From assembly GCA_003545125.1 (NCBI GenBank), contig DQCI01000328.1, positions 3,435-15,794 of the forward strand: DNA of 12,360 nt, read 5' to 3'. Below are positions 1 through 7,441 of this stretch, in pieces. The notes under the pieces are model-generated. The model was not told the DNA's origin. It worked only from the letters and a program-made list of their open reading frames with translations, and did not search any database. Each line of letters begins with the position of its first letter. Position 1 is the stretch's first letter. The stretch comes from Paracoccaceae bacterium (GTDB taxonomy: Bacteria; Pseudomonadota; Alphaproteobacteria; Rhodobacterales; Rhodobacteraceae). The position numbers and the translations under genes were made by a program.

Positions 1-14
1 TGAAAGGACTTGCC

Positions 15-1031
15 ATGACACGCATCGCCATCAACGGTCTCGGGCGGATGGGAAAACTTGTCCTGCGTGATCTTGTCGATAACGGGATCGCGGGCGACAT
101 CGTTCTGCTCAACGACGCGGTCGGCTCGCCTGAACAACACGCGCATCTGTTCGAGTTCGACACTGTGCATGGGCGCTGGAAAGCCGCGTTCGGTTTTGAC
201 GAGAGCAGCATCACCATCAACGGCCGGCGCATGGCCGCGCGGCGGGTGGCCCGGGTCGAAGACCTGTCCCTCGAAGAGATGGGCATCGAGATGGTGATCG
301 ACTGCACCGGGGTGTTCAAGACAGCCGAAAAGATCGCGCCCTATTACGCCGCGGGCGTGAAAAAGGTGGTGGTGTCGGCGCCGGTGCAAGAGCCTAATGC
401 AGCCAATATCGTCTATGGCGTGAACCACGACATCTACGACGGGCAAGACCTCATCACCGCCGCTTCCTGCACCACCAACTGCCTCGCGCCGGTGGTGAAG
501 GTGATCCACGAGGGGCTCGGCATCCGGCACGGCGCGATCACCACGCTCCACGACGTGACCAATACCCAGACCATCGTCGACCGGCCGGCGAAGGATCTGC
601 GCCGCGCGCGCTCGGCGCTGAATTCGCTGATCCCGACCACCACCGGCTCGGCCAAGGCGATCACCCAGATTTTCCCCGAGCTGGCCGGGCGGCTCAACGG
701 CCATGCCGTGCGCATTCCGCTCTTGAACGCCTCGCTGACCGATTGCGTCTTCGAGGTGGCGCGGGAGACCACGGCGCAGGAGGTGAACGCATTGTTCAAG
801 ACCGCTGCCGAGGGGCCGCTTGACGGCATTCTCGGCTACGAGGAGCGCCCACTGGTCTCGACCGACTACGTGAACGACCCGCGGTCCGCGATCATCGACG
901 CGCTCTCGACCTTGGTCGTGAACGGGACGCAGGTGAAGATCTACGCCTGGTACGACAACGAGTGGGGCTATGCCTGCCGTCTTGCCGACGTGTCGCGCAT
1001 GGTCGCCGCATCGCTCCAGACCGGGGAATGA
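15..1031 (+). CDS. gap: ArsJ-associated glyceraldehyde-3-phosphate dehydrogenase
   Basis: A 338-residue cytoplasmic GAPDH, normal length for the family. Visible: Rossmann start NGLGRMGK (8-15), catalytic Cys152 in SCTTNC (151-156), active-site His179 in TTLHD, KDLRRARS (193-200), Arg233 in the VRIP segment, and WYDNEWGY (312-319) near the C-terminus. The start follows AAAGGA at 3-8. Because arsJ begins one base after its stop, the role is probably arsenic detoxification rather than central glycolysis. In studied gapdh-arsJ pairs this enzyme uses arsenate in place of phosphate on glyceraldehyde 3-phosphate with NAD, giving 1-arseno-3-phosphoglycerate for export. Family membership is seen; the arsenate role is inferred from the neighbour. 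A housekeeping Gap is the alternative. The TGA at 1-3 could be the stop of an upstream operon gene, but that gene is outside the window. Confidence 0.93.
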   Translation: MTRIAINGLGRMGKLVLRDLVDNGIAGDIVLLNDAVGSPEQHAHLFEFDTVHGRWKAAFGFDESSITINGRRMAARRVARVEDLSLEEMGIEMVIDCTGVFKTAEKIAPYYAAGVKKVVVSAPVQEPNAANIVYGVNHDIYDGQDLITAASCTTNCLAPVVKVIHEGLGIRHGAITTLHDVTNTQTIVDRPAKDLRRARSALNSLIPTTTGSAKAITQIFPELAGRLNGHAVRIPLLNASLTDCVFEVARETTAQEVNALFKTAAEGPLDGILGYEERPLVSTDYVNDPRSAIIDALSTLVVNGTQVKIYAWYDNEWGYACRLADVSRMVAASLQTGE

Positions 1032-1032
1032 G

Positions 1033-2268
1033 ATGACCGGGACGCGCCCCGACGGGCTCACCGCCTATGTCGCCGTTACCGCGGCTTATTGGGCGTTCAT
1101 GCTCACCGACGGGGCGCTGCGGATGCTGGTGCTCCTGCATTTTCATGAGCTCGGGTTTTCGCCGATCACGCTGGCCTGGCTGTTCCTGCTCTATGAACTC
1201 GCGGGGATTGTCACCAACCTCTCGGCGGGGTGGTTGGCAGCGCGGTTTGGGCTCACGTCCACGCTCTATGCGGGTCTATCCTTGCAGATTGTGGCCCTTC
1301 TCGCACTCTCGCGGCTAGATCCGACATGGGCGATGGCGCTCTCGGTGCCTTTCGTGATGGTCGTGCAGGGGCTCTCGGGCGTTGCGAAAGACCTGGCCAA
1401 GATGTCGTCGAAATCGGCGGTGAAACTGCTGGCGCCGCAAGCGGACGGCGGGCTGTTTCGCTGGGTCGCCGTGCTGACGGGCTCGAAGAACGCAGTGAAG
1501 GGGTTCGGCTTCTTTCTCGGAGCGGCGCTGCTCGGCCTCATCGGGTTCAAGGTGAGCGTGATCGCGATGGCGGTGATTCTGACCGTGATCCTCGTGGCCG
1601 TGGTGCTGTTGATGCCGTCCGGCCTGCCGAGGGGCTCGAAGGCGGCCAAGTTCGCCCATGTCTTCGCGACCGAGCCCCGGGTGAACCGGTTGTCACTGGC
1701 GCGGATGTTCCTGTTCGGCGCGCGCGACACCTGGTTCGTGGTCGGTATCCCGATCTATTTTCACCAGGTGCTGTCGGACGGCACGCCGGAAGGCGCGCGG
1801 CTCGCCTTCTTCCTGGTCGGCGGCTTCATGGCGGTCTGGATCATTGCTTACGGCGCCGTGCAGGCTGCCGCCCCCAGGCTGCTCAGGGCGCGCAGCCGAT
1901 CGGTGGAAGAAATCACCCGCCTGGCCATCGTCTGGGTCGGCGGGCTGACCGTGATCCCGGCGGCGCTGGCGCTGGCGGCGCTGTTCCCGGGCGCCTGGCT
2001 CACGCCTGTGCTGGCGGTGGGCCTTCTGGTTTTCGGGTTCGTCTTTGCGGTGAATTCCTCGATTCATTCCTACCTGATCCTCGCCTTCACGGGCGCCGAA
2101 CGGGTCACGATGGATGTGGGCTTCTACTACATGTCGAACGCCGCCGGCCGGCTCATTGGCACGCTGCTATCGGGCATCAGCTACCAGCTCGGTGGGCTCG
2201 CGCTGTGTCTCGGCACCGCAGCGCTGATGGCCGGGGCGAGTTACCTGGCGGCGCGGCGACTGGCGTGA
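1033..2268 (+). CDS. arsJ: ArsJ, MFS-type organoarsenical efflux permease
   Basis: A 411-residue inner-membrane protein with about eleven to twelve hydrophobic segments. The N-terminal block MLTDGALRMLVLLHFHELGF (23-42), DLAKMSSKSAVK (120-131) and LTGSKNAVKGFGFFLG (148-163) match what I know of ArsJ, an MFS branch that exports 1-arseno-3-phosphoglycerate; the product then breaks down outside to release arsenate. The reading frame is open from 970, but the ATG at 1033 is chosen: it lies one base after the GAPDH stop, has GGGGA about six bases upstream, and the upstream extension would lie wholly inside the GAPDH gene. The tight spacing implies translational coupling. No arsR or arsC lies in the window; they may be upstream of base 1. 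The 3' end is followed by a hairpin terminator candidate. Confidence 0.93.
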   Translation: MTGTRPDGLTAYVAVTAAYWAFMLTDGALRMLVLLHFHELGFSPITLAWLFLLYELAGIVTNLSAGWLAARFGLTSTLYAGLSLQIVALLALSRLDPTWAMALSVPFVMVVQGLSGVAKDLAKMSSKSAVKLLAPQADGGLFRWVAVLTGSKNAVKGFGFFLGAALLGLIGFKVSVIAMAVILTVILVAVVLLMPSGLPRGSKAAKFAHVFATEPRVNRLSLARMFLFGARDTWFVVGIPIYFHQVLSDGTPEGARLAFFLVGGFMAVWIIAYGAVQAAAPRLLRARSRSVEEITRLAIVWVGGLTVIPAALALAALFPGAWLTPVLAVGLLVFGFVFAVNSSIHSYLILAFTGAERVTMDVGFYYMSNAAGRLIGTLLSGISYQLGGLALCLGTAALMAGASYLAARRLA

Positions 2269-2353
2269 AATCGGAGGCCGTTCGGGCGCAGCTGGACCAA
2301 CGGATCTTGGCCGGAGGCTTGGAAACAGGCTCTGTTCCACCCGAAAGACAGAA

Positions 2354-2385
2354 AACCAGGAATCCTGATTTCCGGACTCCTGGTT
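2354..2385. terminator. Bidirectional terminator between arsJ and dctM
   Basis: A stem of 8 bp (AACCAGGA 2354-2361 with TCCTGGTT 2378-2385), then one A-C mismatch and 3 more bp (TCC/GGA), closes an 8-base loop (2366-2373). The plus strand continues with a T-rich run (TTCTTCAATTCGTTTTC from 2384). The minus strand continues with GGTTTTCTGTCTTTC. It sits between two convergent operons, 85 bases after the arsJ stop and 25 bases after the dctM stop, so it fits a shared, factor-independent terminator. Neither T-run is perfect, so efficiency is uncertain. Confidence 0.7.
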
Positions 2386-2410
2386 CTTCAATTCGTTTTC
2401 AATGCGCGCT

Positions 2411-5050
2411 TCAGAAGTTCAGCGACATATCCCGGTGCTGGGCCGTGCACTTGGCGATGGCAAGCGCCTGCTCGCGGGTGAGGCGATCCTGCACGCGGGC
2501 GCCGAGGGTTGGGCGAACCGCGTCGAGATAGGCGGTGAGGTCCGGTTCGAGCCCCGCGGCTTGCACGCGCCACGCACCCTGTGCGGCATATTCCGCCATC
2601 GCCTCATCGTAGAGTTCGAGCGCTTCCTCGCGTTTGTCCTTGTTGAGCGCGCGGCGCGCCTTGGACAGGAGCGACTTGATGTCGCCCGCGCCTTCGACCT
2701 CACCAACCATCGATTCGAGCGCCTTGATCTCGTCGAGCGCCTCGTCGCCGGACCCGGTCGCGAAAACGCTGCCGATGTCGGCAAGCGGGGCCGCGAGGGC
2801 GGCGAAACCTTCACCCGAGGCGATCACGGCCAACACTTCGGCCGGACCTTCGAAACTTCCGTCCGCGGCACGTTGATAGGTGAGACGGGCTTTGTCTTCG
2901 GCCTGGGTCAGCGCGGCGAAAGTGTCGTGAACCTGTTCCCAATCGGCGGGCATCTGGCTTTCGAGCGCCGCGCGCTCCGCTTCCAGCTCCTCGACATGGA
3001 CGGCCAGCGCTTCACGCGCCGCGCCTTCGTCCATTCGGTTCCGACGGGTCGAAAGCTCGTCGATCTCATCCGCAACCCTGCGAATCCGCTTCTCCAGAGA
3101 CCGCACCTCGACGAGACGGGGGCGATAGTCCCCGGCCGCCGCCTCAACGGCAGCCTGGGCCTCATGCAGCGCGGCAAGCGCGGCAAGGGCCGCCTCGGCC
3201 GAACTCACCCCGTCTTCGACGTCACCGGCGAGATCCTCCGGCAGCGCGGAAAGGTCGAGCCCTTCCGCAGCGGAAATTCCATCGGTCACCATGCTGCTGG
3301 TCGCGATACGCGCCGAGACGTAGTCCTCAAGGCAGAGCTGGAGCTTCGGGTTGCGCGGCGGCGGGCTGTTGTCTGACAGGAGGTTCACCCGGTTGGGCAG
3401 GTAGTTCACCAACGGCGGGAAGCCACCGACGATGCCGAGCGCCACGAGTTGCAGCAGGATGAAGGGGATCACCCCCTTGTAGATCTGCACTGTGCGCACG
3501 ATCGCGGGCGCCACGCCGCGCAGGTAGAACAGCGCGAAGCCGAACGGCGGGGTGAGGAAGCTCGTCTGCATGTTGAGGCCGATCATCACACCGAGCCAGA
3601 CGGCGGTGATGTTGGCACCGGGATCGGCCAGCAAGATCGGCGCCACGATCGGCACGACCACCACGGCGATCTCGATGAAATCGAGGAAGAAGCCGAGGAT
3701 GAAGATGACGCCCATGACGATCGCGAACTGGGTCCAGAAGCCGCCCGGCAGCGAGACGAGAAAATCGCGCACCAGTTCCTCACCGCCGAAGGCGCGGAAG
3801 GCGGCCGTGAGCATGGCGGCGCCGAGCAGGATGATGAAGACCAGCGAGGTGGTCTTGGCCGTCTCCAGCATGACGCCATGTAGCGTGTGCTCGATCCGAA
3901 GGACCCGGATTCCCGACCAGATCAGCGACACGAGCAGCATCACCGTACCGACCGCGCCAAGCGTGATGCCGATGCGATCAGCGGGTGTGTCCATTGCCTT
4001 AACGTTCATCTCGAAAGCGGAGAGCGCGTAACCCAGCAAGGCAAGGGCCGCGAGGGCCAGCAGCGCCGGGGCGTACAGGCCGCGGGAGGTCGGGTCCGGA
4101 AGGCGGTAGCCGGCCATAATGAGCGCGCCCGCGGCACCGATGGCACCGGCCTGGTTCACCGTGGCGATGCCGGCGATGATCGACCCGAGCACGATGAAAA
4201 TCAGCGCGAGCGGCGGCACCAGGGTGATGAGGACCTTGCGCCAGAAGGTGGCATTGTATTCGTCGTCGTAATGCACCGCCGGCGCCATCTTCGGGCGCAG
4301 GAAGGCATAGACGAGGATGTAGAGCATATACAGCCCGACCAGAACGAGGCCGGGGATGAACGCGCCGAGGAACATCTCGCCCGCCGAGGTGCCGGCGACG
4401 TCGAACAGCGACGGCATCGAGATCTCGCCGGTCGCATCCTTGTGTAGGGTCTTGCGCAGCGTCGAGGCCTGGTCGGCGGCGGAGGCGAGCTGGTCGGCAA
4501 GGATGATGAGCACGATCGACGGCGGGATGATCTGCCCGAGCGTGCCGGAGGCCGCGATGGTGCCGGTGGCCAGCGGCGTGGAGTAATTGTTGCGCATCAT
4601 CGCGGGGAGCGAGATGAGGCCCATGGCGACGACGGTGGCACCGACGATGCCGGTGGTGGCCGCGAGCAGCGCGCCGACAAAGATGACGGAGATACCGAGG
4701 CCCCCCGGCACCGGGCCGAACAGCTGCGCCATGGTCACCAGCAGGTCTTCGGCGATCTTCGAGCGCTGGAGCATGATGCCCATGAAGATGAACAGCGGGA
4801 TGGCGATGAGCGTATCTCGCTCCACCTCCCAATAGACCCCTCGCAGGTTGGTCACCCCGGCCGAGAGCCATTGCTGCGGTCCGCCCGAGTGGAAATAGGC
4901 ATCCGTGCTTCCGGCGAAGATCAAGCCGGCGCCCGCGGCCAGCGCGATGGTGATGATCGCGGAGCCTGGGAGAGCGAAGGCCACCGGATAGCCCGAGCCG
5001 AGGGCTCCGGCCATGATGACGATCAGGAGGAGAAGGAAAAAGAGCTCCAT
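2411..5050 (-). CDS. dctM: TRAP transporter large permease (DctM family) with long C-terminal tail
   Basis: An 879-residue protein, about twice the usual DctM length (roughly 425-450). Residues 1 to about 555 form the membrane domain that moves the solute with sodium; typical blocks are RDTLIAIPLFIFMGIMLQRS (78-97), GALLAATTGIVGATVVAMG (126-144), ASGTLGQIIPPSIVLII (167-183) and LTPPFGFALFYLRG (499-512). A less conserved insertion lies around 190-225, and extra hydrophobic segments around 325-380. After a proline-rich linker (PPPRNP, 563-568) comes a soluble tail, about 565-879, rich in Ala, Glu and Arg, with a coiled-coil stretch near 640-700 and the helical SKARRALNKDKREEALELYD near 796-815. 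ATG 5050 follows GAGGTGA. The gene starts nine bases after the dctQ stop, so the two are cotranscribed. The tail's function is unknown to me. Confidence 0.92.
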   Translation of the reverse strand: MELFFLLLLIVIMAGALGSGYPVAFALPGSAIITIALAAGAGLIFAGSTDAYFHSGGPQQWLSAGVTNLRGVYWEVERDTLIAIPLFIFMGIMLQRSKIAEDLLVTMAQLFGPVPGGLGISVIFVGALLAATTGIVGATVVAMGLISLPAMMRNNYSTPLATGTIAASGTLGQIIPPSIVLIILADQLASAADQASTLRKTLHKDATGEISMPSLFDVAGTSAGEMFLGAFIPGLVLVGLYMLYILVYAFLRPKMAPAVHYDDEYNATFWRKVLITLVPPLALIFIVLGSIIAGIATVNQAGAIGAAGALIMAGYRLPDPTSRGLYAPALLALAALALLGYALSAFEMNVKAMDTPADRIGITLGAVGTVMLLVSLIWSGIRVLRIEHTLHGVMLETAKTTSLVFIILLGAAMLTAAFRAFGGEELVRDFLVSLPGGFWTQFAIVMGVIFILGFFLDFIEIAVVVVPIVAPILLADPGANITAVWLGVMIGLNMQTSFLTPPFGFALFYLRGVAPAIVRTVQIYKGVIPFILLQLVALGIVGGFPPLVNYLPNRVNLLSDNSPPPRNPKLQLCLEDYVSARIATSSMVTDGISAAEGLDLSALPEDLAGDVEDGVSSAEAALAALAALHEAQAAVEAAAGDYRPRLVEVRSLEKRIRRVADEIDELSTRRNRMDEGAAREALAVHVEELEAERAALESQMPADWEQVHDTFAALTQAEDKARLTYQRAADGSFEGPAEVLAVIASGEGFAALAAPLADIGSVFATGSGDEALDEIKALESMVGEVEGAGDIKSLLSKARRALNKDKREEALELYDEAMAEYAAQGAWRVQAAGLEPDLTAYLDAVRPTLGARVQDRLTREQALAIAKCTAQHRDMSLNF

Positions 5051-5059
5051 GGTGTCACC

Positions 5060-6058
5060 TCAATGGGCCGAAGGCTGGCCGGGGGCACGGTGGCCCGGTT
5101 CGTCGTGCCAGTCGGCGACGGCGTCGAAGAAGTAGCTGACGAACTGGATCAGCATGGTCACGCCAAAGAGGCCGATGAAGGCGGCCATCTGGTATTTCAC
5201 ATACATGCCGAAGGGACCGGCCTGGCTGATTTCGAAGTTCTTGACAGGTGCGTTGACGATCGACTGCGGGCCGTTGAAGGCGATCCAAAGGATCACCCAG
5301 GCGGTGGTGAGGCCGAGCAGAATCGTGCCTTGCGCGTTGAGATAGCCGCGGGTGGTGCGCCCGAGGCCGGCATAGAGGATGTCGACCCGCACATGGCCTT
5401 CTTCGTAGAGCGTGTAGGCCGAAGCGAAGAGGAATAGAGCCGCATACCAGTAGCGCACGAGATCGCCCATCAGCGCTTGTTCGTAGGAAAAGACGAAGCG
5501 CGAGATCACGATCAGCAGCTCGGCGGCGACGATCAGCAGCGCGAGCCAGGGGAAGCCGAGGGTGCGGGTGAACAGCGCAATCACGAAACTCACCACGATC
5601 AGCGGCACATGCACCCAGGGGCCGATCACGTTTGAGCGGGTGAGCCCGTGGCCGATGGCTTCGCCGAACAGCGGCACGGTCAGCTCCTCGGCGCGCAGGA
5701 AGGCGATGGTGGCATCGAACAGGCCGACCAGGAAAATCGACCAGAACAGGGCGCGCACAAGATAGGTGTTGAAGCTGTGGATGAGATGGGCGTCCCATCG
5801 GATCGAGCGATTGGGGCTCAAGACCACGATGAAAACGGCCAGGCCAAGGGCGGCCGCGTAGAGCGCGAGGCTGACAAAGCCGAGCACACCGCCTTCGGCC
5901 CCGATACCGCGCAGGCCCGGAAAGCCGAATGCGACGACAAGGACATTGTTGACGAGAAAAGCGGCGAGGACGGTCAACATCAGCCAGCCGAAAGTCCGTG
6001 CGACAGGCGCGGGCCGGCCGTGTCGTGGCAACGCGTCATGCTCAATAAGGCTGGCCAT
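5060..6058 (-). CDS. dctQ: TRAP transporter small permease (DctQ family), enlarged
   Basis: The small membrane subunit that pairs with DctM, 332 residues from the chosen start against roughly 160-220 in typical DctQ. The DctQ core is the C-terminal half: the segment YTLYEEGHVRVDILYAGLG (215-233) matches the family's conserved region after its second helix, and membrane segments fall near 169-190, 203-219, 240-262 and 289-311. The N-terminal half adds about four further segments (near 24-46, 57-80, 101-121, 150-165). The open frame extends to a GTG at 6088, but ATG 6058 is preferred because GGGGGAG lies a few bases upstream and the GTG has no clear ribosome site. It is separated from dctP by 98 bases holding a stem-loop. 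Confidence 0.9.
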   Translation of the reverse strand: MASLIEHDALPRHGRPAPVARTFGWLMLTVLAAFLVNNVLVVAFGFPGLRGIGAEGGVLGFVSLALYAAALGLAVFIVVLSPNRSIRWDAHLIHSFNTYLVRALFWSIFLVGLFDATIAFLRAEELTVPLFGEAIGHGLTRSNVIGPWVHVPLIVVSFVIALFTRTLGFPWLALLIVAAELLIVISRFVFSYEQALMGDLVRYWYAALFLFASAYTLYEEGHVRVDILYAGLGRTTRGYLNAQGTILLGLTTAWVILWIAFNGPQSIVNAPVKNFEISQAGPFGMYVKYQMAAFIGLFGVTMLIQFVSYFFDAVADWHDEPGHRAPGQPSAH

Positions 6059-6109
6059 ATTCTCCCCCGGTTCGTTTTTGGTGGGCACAATCCAGTTGCG
6101 CCGAGAACG

Positions 6110-6133
6110 GACGGGGCCGAGACCCCGCCCGTC
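6110..6133 (-). other. Intercistronic stem-loop between dctP and dctQ
   Basis: GACGGG (6110-6115) can pair with CCCGTC (6128-6133), and one further G-C pair is possible across a bulged base. It lies 24 bases after the dctP stop on the minus strand and is not followed by a T-run, so it does not look like an intrinsic terminator. It may protect the dctP end of the message or slow read-through, raising binding protein over permease. A perfect 10-base palindrome TGTCATGACA sits beside it at 6135-6144. Role inferred only. Confidence 0.45.
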
Positions 6134-6156
6134 ATGTCATGACAATGGTCCGGGGC

Positions 6157-7239
6157 TCAGAGGCCGAGGATCCGGTTGCGCTGGTTGACGAACTGGCCTT
6201 CGAAAAGCGAGATACCGCGGCCGATTTCACGCATCTTGGACTGAACCGCGTCGTTCACTTCCGCCGCGAGAGCGTCGTAGCCTGCGGTCTCTTCAAAGAC
6301 TTCTTCGGCGGCCTCGCCCATGCCGTCCCAGACGTCGTCATTGAACGAACGGACCTCGACGCCATGTTCGTCTTCGAGCTTCTGCAGGTACTCGGCGTTG
6401 AGCGCCATCGATTCGAAGTAGGAGTTCGAGTTCTCCTCAAGCGCGGCGGCGGTGATCACGGCACGCTCCCAGTCGGAAAGCGACGACCACCACGACTTGT
6501 TCGAGGTCAGCGAAAGCTGGGCGCCCGGCTCGTGCATGCCGCCGGTATAGTAGTATTTCGCGGCCTCGTAGAACTTCATGAAATAGTCGTTGTAGGGGCC
6601 GACCCACTCGGTGGCGTCGATCGTGCCCGATACGAGGTTTTCGTAGATCTGGCTGCCGGGCAGCGACACGGTGGAGGCGCCGAGCTTCGAGAGCACCTGG
6701 CCGCCGAGGCCCGGGATCCGCATCTTGAGGCCCTTGAAGTCGTCGACCGATTCGATTTCCTTGTTGAACCAGCCGCCGGCCTGGGTGCCGGTGTTGCCGG
6801 CGGGCAGCCCCTTGAGGCCGAACTGGTCCTGCACCTTGTCCCACAGATCCATACCGCCGCCATAGAGGCACCAGGCGTTGATTTCCGCGAAGCTCATGCC
6901 GAAGGGCACGGCGGTGAAGTAGGCCAGCGCCGGGTGCTTGCCGGTCCAGTAGTAGTCGGCGCCGATATAGGCGTTGGAGTTGCCCGAGGCGACTTCGTCG
7001 AACACGTCGAGTGCACCCACGCGCTCACCGGCGGCGAAATACTCGGTCTGGATCGCGCCGTCCGAAAGCTCGGTGATGCGCTGAGCGAGGCGCTGGGCCG
7101 ATACGCCCAGCCCGGGGAAGTCCCGCCCCCAAGTCGATACGATGGTCATGGTCTTGGTGCCCTGGGCCACCGCCGGTGCGGCCAGTGCGGCCCCCGCGGT
7201 GCCGACTGCGGCACCCGTCAGAAACTTACGACGTTCCAT
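6157..7239 (-). CDS. dctP: TRAP transporter substrate-binding protein, TakP-like
   Basis: A 360-residue periplasmic receptor that delivers substrate to DctQM. The N-terminus MERRKFLTG has a twin-arginine (Tat) motif followed by an Ala-rich segment ending APAVAQ (21-26), so it is probably exported folded. The conserved block GGWFNKEI (155-162), Arg174 in LKMRIPG (expected to hold the carboxylate) and GTIDATEWVGPY (205-216) closely resemble TakP of Rhodobacter sphaeroides, which binds pyruvate and other 2-oxoacids with a sodium ion. Related receptors bind lactate with calcium, so a 2-oxo- or 2-hydroxy-monocarboxylate is the best guess; the exact ligand cannot be read from sequence. ATG 7239 follows GGGAGG (7249-7254). 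It is the first gene of the TRAP operon, about 200 bases after xylG. Confidence 0.93.
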   Translation of the reverse strand: MERRKFLTGAAVGTAGAALAAPAVAQGTKTMTIVSTWGRDFPGLGVSAQRLAQRITELSDGAIQTEYFAAGERVGALDVFDEVASGNSNAYIGADYYWTGKHPALAYFTAVPFGMSFAEINAWCLYGGGMDLWDKVQDQFGLKGLPAGNTGTQAGGWFNKEIESVDDFKGLKMRIPGLGGQVLSKLGASTVSLPGSQIYENLVSGTIDATEWVGPYNDYFMKFYEAAKYYYTGGMHEPGAQLSLTSNKSWWSSLSDWERAVITAAALEENSNSYFESMALNAEYLQKLEDEHGVEVRSFNDDVWDGMGEAAEEVFEETAGYDALAAEVNDAVQSKMREIGRGISLFEGQFVNQRNRILGL

Positions 7240-7284
7240 GTGTTATTACCTCCCTAGATCTGTCGTCTTCTTGGTTTTGCTTTT

Positions 7285-7321
7285 CCAACGGCCGGGTTGG
7301 CCGAAGGACTGCCGCCAACCC
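7285..7321 (-). promoter_or_regulatory. dctP leader with two overlapping alternative hairpins
   Basis: Read on the minus strand, GGGTTGGC (7321-7314) can pair over 8 bp with GCCAACCC (7301-7294). The CCAAC inside that second arm can instead pair over 5 bp with GTTGG (7289-7285). The two structures exclude each other and lie some 45-80 bases before the dctP start. No T-run follows, so neither is an obvious intrinsic terminator. A weak promoter candidate upstream has TATGAG as -10 (7334-7339) and TTCAGC as -35 with 16 bases between. A regulatory role is inferred. Confidence 0.35.
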
Positions 7322-7441
7322 TACGCAGCGGGCCTCATAATTCAAACGGATTCTGGCTGAATGCGTGTTTTTACGTACCGGCACCGGAGGTCGCCCCCCC
7401 AGTGTCGGATTATTACGCACTCACGCAGCGATTCCGGCAGA

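Noticed and set aside
970..1032. Upstream extension of arsJ to an ATG at 970
   Set aside because: It would lie inside the GAPDH gene, and the ATG at 1033 has better spacing and family agreement.
1230..2531. A 433-codon plus-strand open frame overlapping arsJ in another frame
   Set aside because: The product is low-complexity Arg/Gly/Ala sequence and the overlapping arsJ frame has clear membrane segments and family motifs.
2402..3376. A 324-codon plus-strand open frame opposite the dctM tail
   Set aside because: It is the antisense shadow of a GC-rich gene; the product is rich in Arg and Gly with no family features, and the minus-strand frame continues a recognisable transporter from a good start.
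2411..5050. Possible frameshift joining two genes in the 879-residue DctM
   Set aside because: The frame is continuous, there is no internal start with a strong ribosome site at the junction near residue 560, and the linker reads as normal protein.
6059..6088. GTG start for dctQ at 6088
   Set aside because: No ribosome site is seen there, while ATG 6058 follows GGGGGAG closely.
6139..7257. A 372-codon plus-strand open frame opposite dctP
   Set aside because: It mirrors dctP, which has a Tat signal and TakP-like motifs; the antisense product resembles no family.
7394..7400. Run of seven C between xylG and dctP
   Set aside because: A short homopolymer in non-coding DNA of a GC-rich genome; no phase-variation role can be argued because it is outside any gene and not placed in a clear promoter.
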